Positions 21,997 to 25,628 of a stretch of DNA of 25,628 nucleotides are shown piece after piece. Made by a program: the position numbers and the translations under genes. Source of the stretch: an uncultured Clostridia bacterium (lineage in GTDB: Bacteria > Bacillota > Clostridia > UBA1381); the NCBI GenBank assembly GCA_934454145.1, contig CAKSFT010000013.1, positions 1 to 25,628 of the forward strand, given 5' to 3'. Position 1 is the stretch's first letter, and every line of letters starts with the position of its first letter. Under the pieces are notes generated by a model. That model saw only the letters and a list, made by a program, of their open reading frames with translations, was not told the origin of the DNA and searched no databases.

Positions 21997-23496
21997 TTAC
22001 ATGTTGAGAAATTCGTTTACAATGTTTCTCATTTCGTCTTTTTCACATACAATGTCAAAAAGTCTGTTCTTTGTTTTCAATTCCGCCAGTGATTTCGGTA
22101 TCTTCATGCCGCTCACTTTTGCCAGCTCATCCAAAAGCTCAAATTCCGTTTTGCCCACAATCGCCGCGTTTCCGCACAGTGCAGCCAATACACTTTGGTT
22201 AAACTTAAACGGGCTTGCCGTTGAAGCAATGACGGTTTTCGTTTCGTCGCCCGTTTCGGCAACATATTTGTCATATACCGCCTTGCCCACTGCCGTATGT
22301 GTGTCGATTGTATAGTCATATTCCTGCATGCATTTTTTGATTGTCTGCATGGTTTCTTCGTCGTCCGCGCAACCCGCCCGGAACAAATCGCGGATTTTGA
22401 CCTTTATTTCCCCCGTGACCTCATATTTTCCGACAGCCGCCAGTTTTTCCATCCAAGAGCGTATCAAAGCGTCATCGCGCCCCGAGAGGTCAAACAAAAA
22501 TCTCTCAAGGTTGCTGGAAATCAGGATATCCATTGACGGAGATATGGTTGTGTGGAACTTGCGGTTTTTGTCATATATTCCGTCCGTCAAAAATTCGGTA
22601 AGTACATTGTTTACATTTGATGCACATATGAATTTGTTCACCGGCAATCCCATTTTATATGCATAATATGCCGCAAGTATGTTGCCGAAGTTTCCTGTCG
22701 GAACAACAACATTTATTTTTTCGCCAAGCTCCAGCTCTCCTGCGTCCAGCATGTCTGCATATGCCGAGAAATAATATACAATCTGCGGCACAAGCCTGCC
22801 CCAGTTGATGGAATTTGCACTCGAAAGCTTGAATCCGTTATCAGACAAAAGCTTTGCATATTCCTCATCGGTAAATATCTTTTTCACACCGCTTTGTGCA
22901 TCGTCAAAATTGCCGTTGACTGCTGCCACGCCGACATTTTCCCCGTCCTGTGTCACCATTTGCAGCTTTTGGATTTCGCTCACGCCGTTGTTGGGATAAA
23001 ATACAATAATCCTTGTCCCGTTGACGTCCTTAAATCCTTCAAGTGCCGCCTTGCCGGTATCGCCCGAGGTGGCGACAAGAATCACCACCTCGTCAGTTTC
23101 GTTTGTTTTTTTCATGGACGTTGTCAAAAGATACGGCAGTATCTGCAATGCCATGTCCTTAAAAGCACATGTCGGTCCGTGCCACAGTTCCAAAAAATAT
23201 GTGTTTTTGTTCAGCTTGTATACCGGTGCAATGTTTTCGGTTTCAAACTTTTCTTTTGTATAGGCATTGTCAATGCAATAACTGAGCTCCGCATCGCTGA
23301 AATCGGTGAGGAACTTCTTTAAAATAAAGTATGCCCTCTCCCTGTAAGAACAGCCGGCAAGCGCCCCTATTTCTTCTGCTGTGACCTCCGGCAGACTCTC
23401 GGGCACAAACAGCCCCCCGTCTTCGGAAAGTCCTTTTTTTATGGCCTCTGCCGCGCTGACTTCATACGCCTTGTTTCTTGTGCTCTGGTATTGCAT
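21997..23496 (-). CDS. thrC: Threonine synthase
   Basis: Threonine synthase converts O-phosphohomoserine to threonine with pyridoxal phosphate. The 499 residues match the long, fungal/proteobacterial-type class. The N-terminus MQYQSTRNKA and the domain before the PLP core are typical of it. The PLP lysine is Lys113 in GPTCAFKDMALQ. VATSGDTGKAALEGF and VPTGNFGNILAAYYA (the glycine-rich phosphate cup) follow. The ATG follows an AAAGGAATG site about 10 nt away. It is followed by the SGNH gene. No hom or thrB is in the window. Confidence 0.96.
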   Translation of the reverse strand: MQYQSTRNKAYEVSAAEAIKKGLSEDGGLFVPESLPEVTAEEIGALAGCSYRERAYFILKKFLTDFSDAELSYCIDNAYTKEKFETENIAPVYKLNKNTYFLELWHGPTCAFKDMALQILPYLLTTSMKKTNETDEVVILVATSGDTGKAALEGFKDVNGTRIIVFYPNNGVSEIQKLQMVTQDGENVGVAAVNGNFDDAQSGVKKIFTDEEYAKLLSDNGFKLSSANSINWGRLVPQIVYYFSAYADMLDAGELELGEKINVVVPTGNFGNILAAYYAYKMGLPVNKFICASNVNNVLTEFLTDGIYDKNRKFHTTISPSMDILISSNLERFLFDLSGRDDALIRSWMEKLAAVGKYEVTGEIKVKIRDLFRAGCADDEETMQTIKKCMQEYDYTIDTHTAVGKAVYDKYVAETGDETKTVIASTASPFKFNQSVLAALCGNAAIVGKTEFELLDELAKVSGMKIPKSLAELKTKNRLFDIVCEKDEMRNIVNEFLNM

Positions 23497-23553
23497 TTTA
23501 AAATGTCATTCCTTTCAAAACCCTAAAAATTCTCAGGCAAGACCGCCTCTGGA

Positions 23554-23964
23554 TTACATATATTTTTTCACATATTCCGGTGCGTCGTTTATATCCATGC
23601 TCACCGAAAGCATAAAGTTTATGTTAAACTTTTCGCCTGCCTTGTCAAGGTCAGCCAAAAACGACTCAAAGCCGTCTGTCGAATGATTGACAATTTTGAG
23701 TGTTCCGTCCACAAAAATGTCGGTGATATCAAAGTTTCCGCTTATGATACCAAAAATAAATCCTACAAATTCGTCCCATGATGTTATGTCAAATTCGGAA
23801 GTATCAGCCATTCTCACGCTTGATTTTATATCATACATATTTTTACCGGTGTTGTTGCTGATGAATACCACATTTCCGTTTGCGGAAGCCGCGCACTCGT
23901 TCACCTTTTCCAACAATGTCTTTGTTTTACCGGACCCTTTTTTCCCAACCAACAGTTTAATCAT
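23554..23964 (-). CDS. Small P-loop NTPase of unknown role
   Basis: A 136-residue protein with a perfect Walker A GKKGSGKT (residues 7-14) and a likely Walker B in TDIFVDGTLKI near residue 83. A Ser/Asn switch-like segment FISNN is between. It is too short to be a full AAA+ or PilT ATPase, though relatives in Clostridia are sometimes labelled 'twitching motility PilT'. I do not assign a function. I chose ATG at 23964 because GGAGG is 8 nt upstream; the ATG at 23970 has only 2 nt spacing. It sits between pgi (83 nt) and thrC (57 nt) on the same strand, with a weak hairpin before it. Confidence 0.8.
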   Translation of the reverse strand: MIKLLVGKKGSGKTKTLLEKVNECAASANGNVVFISNNTGKNMYDIKSSVRMADTSEFDITSWDEFVGFIFGIISGNFDITDIFVDGTLKIVNHSTDGFESFLADLDKAGEKFNINFMLSVSMDINDAPEYVKKYM

Positions 23965-24019
23965 AATCATGTCCTCCTTAAAAATACTTTTTCTGCCTTA
24001 ACCTGACAGCCATTTATCT

Positions 24020-24043
24020 AAAAGCAGGGACTCCTGCCTTTAT
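24020..24043 (-). terminator. Weak hairpin after pgi
   Basis: AAAGGCAGG pairs with CCTGCTTTT across a 4-nt loop, 5 nt past the pgi stop on the minus strand. The tail has only four T's, so it may be a weak terminator or attenuator before the P-loop gene. Confidence 0.45.
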
Positions 24044-24047
24044 TTCA

Positions 24048-25400
24048 TTATTTTTGCAGTCTTTTTTCCAGTTCTTCTTTTTGGTCCTCATATCCGGGTT
24101 TGCCCAAAAGTGCAAACATGTTCTTCTTGTACGCTTCAACACCCGGCTGGTCAAACGGATTTACACCCAGGAGATATCCCGAAATTCCGCATGCTTTCTC
24201 AAAGAAATATACCATTTTTCCATAGTTATATTCGTCCAGAGCCGGCACGGATACCAGAAGATTCGGCACGCCGCCGTCTGTGTGCGCCAACGCCGTGCCC
24301 TCCGCCGCTTTTGAATTTACAAAATCAACGGTTTTCCCTGCCAGGAAGTTCAGGCCGTCAATGTTGTCCTCAGCCTTGTCGATAGTTATGTTTTTACGCG
24401 GATTCTGCACGGATATGCCGGTTTCAAAAAGTATTCTCATACCCTCCTGGATATACTGCCCCATAGAATGGAGGTCTGTCGAGAAATCGGCAGCCGCCGG
24501 GAATATACCCTTGTTGTCCTTTCCTTCACTTTCGCCGAAAAGCTGTTTCCACCATTCGCCGAAATAGTGCAGAGAAGGCTCAAAATTTATCATCATTTCT
24601 ACATTTTTGCCTTTTCTCAGCAAAATTTGGCGCGCCGCAGCATACTGATAACACGGGTTTTTGTCAAGCTCCGGCACGCTGTATTCTTCCATAGCGTCCC
24701 TTGCGCCCTGCATGATTTTGTCTATGTCGATTCCTGCCGCCGCAATCGGCAAAAGTCCCACAGCGGTCAACACGGAATATCTTCCGCCCACATCGTCTGG
24801 GATAACAAACGTTTCATAGCCTTCCGCATCTGCCAGTGTCTTGAGTGCACCTCTTGCGGCATCTGTCGTGGCATAAATTCTGCCCCTTGCGCCTTCTTTT
24901 CCGTATTTTTTCTCCAAAAGTTCTTTGAAAAGACGGAAAGCGATTGCCGGTTCTGTTGTCGTTCCGGATTTTGATATAACATTTACCGAGATATCTTTTC
25001 CTTCGACAGCCTCGAGAAGCTCTGCAATGTATGTGCTGCTGATGCTGTTGCCGGCATACACAATTTGCGGTGCCTTTCTCTTGTCTTTGTCTATCATATT
25101 ATAAAAAGAATGTGAAAGCATTTCTATTGCAGAACGCGCCCCGAGGTACGAACCGCCGATGCCGATGACAACAAGAATGTCAGAGTCGGAGCGGATTTTT
25201 TCCGCCGCCTTCTTTATCCTTGCAAATTCTTCTTTATCATAATTTTCGGGAAGGTTTACCCAGCCCAAAAAGTCGTTTCCCAAACCTGTTTTGTTATGAA
25301 GCTTATCATGTGCCGCTTTGACAAAATCGCCCATCGCCGCCAATTCGTGTTCTCCGATAAACGCACATGCCTTTTCATAACTGAATGTTAATTTACTCAT
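24048..25400 (-). CDS. pgi: Glucose-6-phosphate isomerase
   Basis: Pgi interconverts glucose 6-phosphate and fructose 6-phosphate in glycolysis. The 450 residues match the short Bacillota form. GIGGSYLGARS (80-90) and VISKSGTTTEPA (141-152) bind the sugar phosphate. Glu290 in FGESEGK and His311 are the expected catalytic residues, with a Lys late in the VEAYKKNMFALLGK segment. The ATG has GGAG 9 nt upstream. No strong promoter was found just upstream in 25401-25480; TAATAT is present but its -35 is poor. It is the first gene of a same-strand run with the P-loop gene, thrC and the SGNH gene. Confidence 0.97.
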   Translation of the reverse strand: MSKLTFSYEKACAFIGEHELAAMGDFVKAAHDKLHNKTGLGNDFLGWVNLPENYDKEEFARIKKAAEKIRSDSDILVVIGIGGSYLGARSAIEMLSHSFYNMIDKDKRKAPQIVYAGNSISSTYIAELLEAVEGKDISVNVISKSGTTTEPAIAFRLFKELLEKKYGKEGARGRIYATTDAARGALKTLADAEGYETFVIPDDVGGRYSVLTAVGLLPIAAAGIDIDKIMQGARDAMEEYSVPELDKNPCYQYAAARQILLRKGKNVEMMINFEPSLHYFGEWWKQLFGESEGKDNKGIFPAAADFSTDLHSMGQYIQEGMRILFETGISVQNPRKNITIDKAEDNIDGLNFLAGKTVDFVNSKAAEGTALAHTDGGVPNLLVSVPALDEYNYGKMVYFFEKACGISGYLLGVNPFDQPGVEAYKKNMFALLGKPGYEDQKEELEKRLQK

Positions 25401-25628
25401 TTTCTACCACTCCAATGTTTGTCATAAATATTTAATCCGATATATTACCATTCCCCGTGTGCACAAATATGCAAAAAGCAAGCCGACCGCCATTTTGAAT
25501 CCGCCACTGTATATACTCATACGCCGAGCGGTGAACAAAGCGGATTGCGCGCCGCTTATTTTTCTCTCTCTGCATCTTTTCTGCAATTCTGCAAATATGG
25601 AAAAGAAGCAAGCAGATTGCTCTTTTGA
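25401..25628. other. Right-edge spacer upstream of pgi
   Basis: No supported gene is visible. On the minus strand a frame of about 47 codons from an ATG near 25574 runs to a stop near 25432, open to the edge upstream. It has no ribosome site and an odd, Arg-rich composition, so I do not call it. The pgi promoter should lie here but no clear match was found. Confidence 0.4.

Noticed and set aside
25432..25628. Partial minus-strand gene at the right edge
   Set aside because: The open frame has no ribosome site and unlikely composition (Arg-rich start), and no family resemblance; left as spacer.
1..25628. CRISPR array, toxin-antitoxin pair or defence island
   Set aside because: No regularly spaced repeats and no recognisable toxin, antitoxin, nuclease or methyltransferase cassette; RsmD is an rRNA methyltransferase.

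Overview
The window looks like a chromosome segment of a low-to-mid GC anaerobic Gram-positive bacterium of the class Clostridia. Supporting signs are strong AGGAGG-type ribosome binding sites, an S-layer-homology (SLH) surface protein, formate-tetrahydrofolate ligase, and the gene chains asp23-fakA-recG and rsmD-coaD-coiled-coil protein that are common in Clostridia. Species cannot be fixed from the sequence. An SLH-anchored esterase would suit a plant-fibre-degrading gut lineage, but that is inference. Most of the window is ordinary housekeeping DNA, and I see no phage, transposon, CRISPR array or defence island.

Left part (1-3240): this is the least ordinary region. Two tandem consensus promoters and a pre-rRNA-type leader point off the left edge on the minus strand, suggesting an rRNA operon just outside. 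About 3 kb inside, the same leader recurs behind its own consensus promoter. It is followed by only the first ~100 nt of a 16S rRNA gene, then a truncated orphan reading frame, then a gene for a secreted SLH plus SGNH-hydrolase protein. No terminator is visible between the rRNA-type promoter and that gene.

3221-7148 (minus): fhs, tsaE, tsaB, rpiB and a HAD phosphatase lie in a tight one-directional run (one-carbon metabolism, t6A tRNA modification, pentose phosphate). 7256-8777 (minus): rsmD, coaD and a coiled-coil protein behind a good promoter. 8919-13143 (minus): asp23, fakA and recG. FakA appears to start at a non-standard ATT codon.

13329-19314 (plus): a tyrosine recombinase overlapping a YjjG-type nucleotidase, then a promoter-terminator unit of about 113 nt that looks like a small RNA carrying a 12-codon reading frame. 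Next come a structured leader and obg, then mltG and malQ. 19405-25400 (minus): tRNA-Leu(UAA), a second promoter-terminator unit that may be a small RNA, gltA, an SGNH hydrolase, thrC, a small P-loop protein and pgi.

A 34-bp perfect palindrome occurs just before both recG and obg, with half or decayed copies before mltG, the coiled-coil gene and inside the obg leader. The best candidates for undescribed biology are the truncated rRNA operon feeding a surface enzyme, the two small-RNA units, the obg leader and this palindrome family. All calls were made by eye, without database searches.
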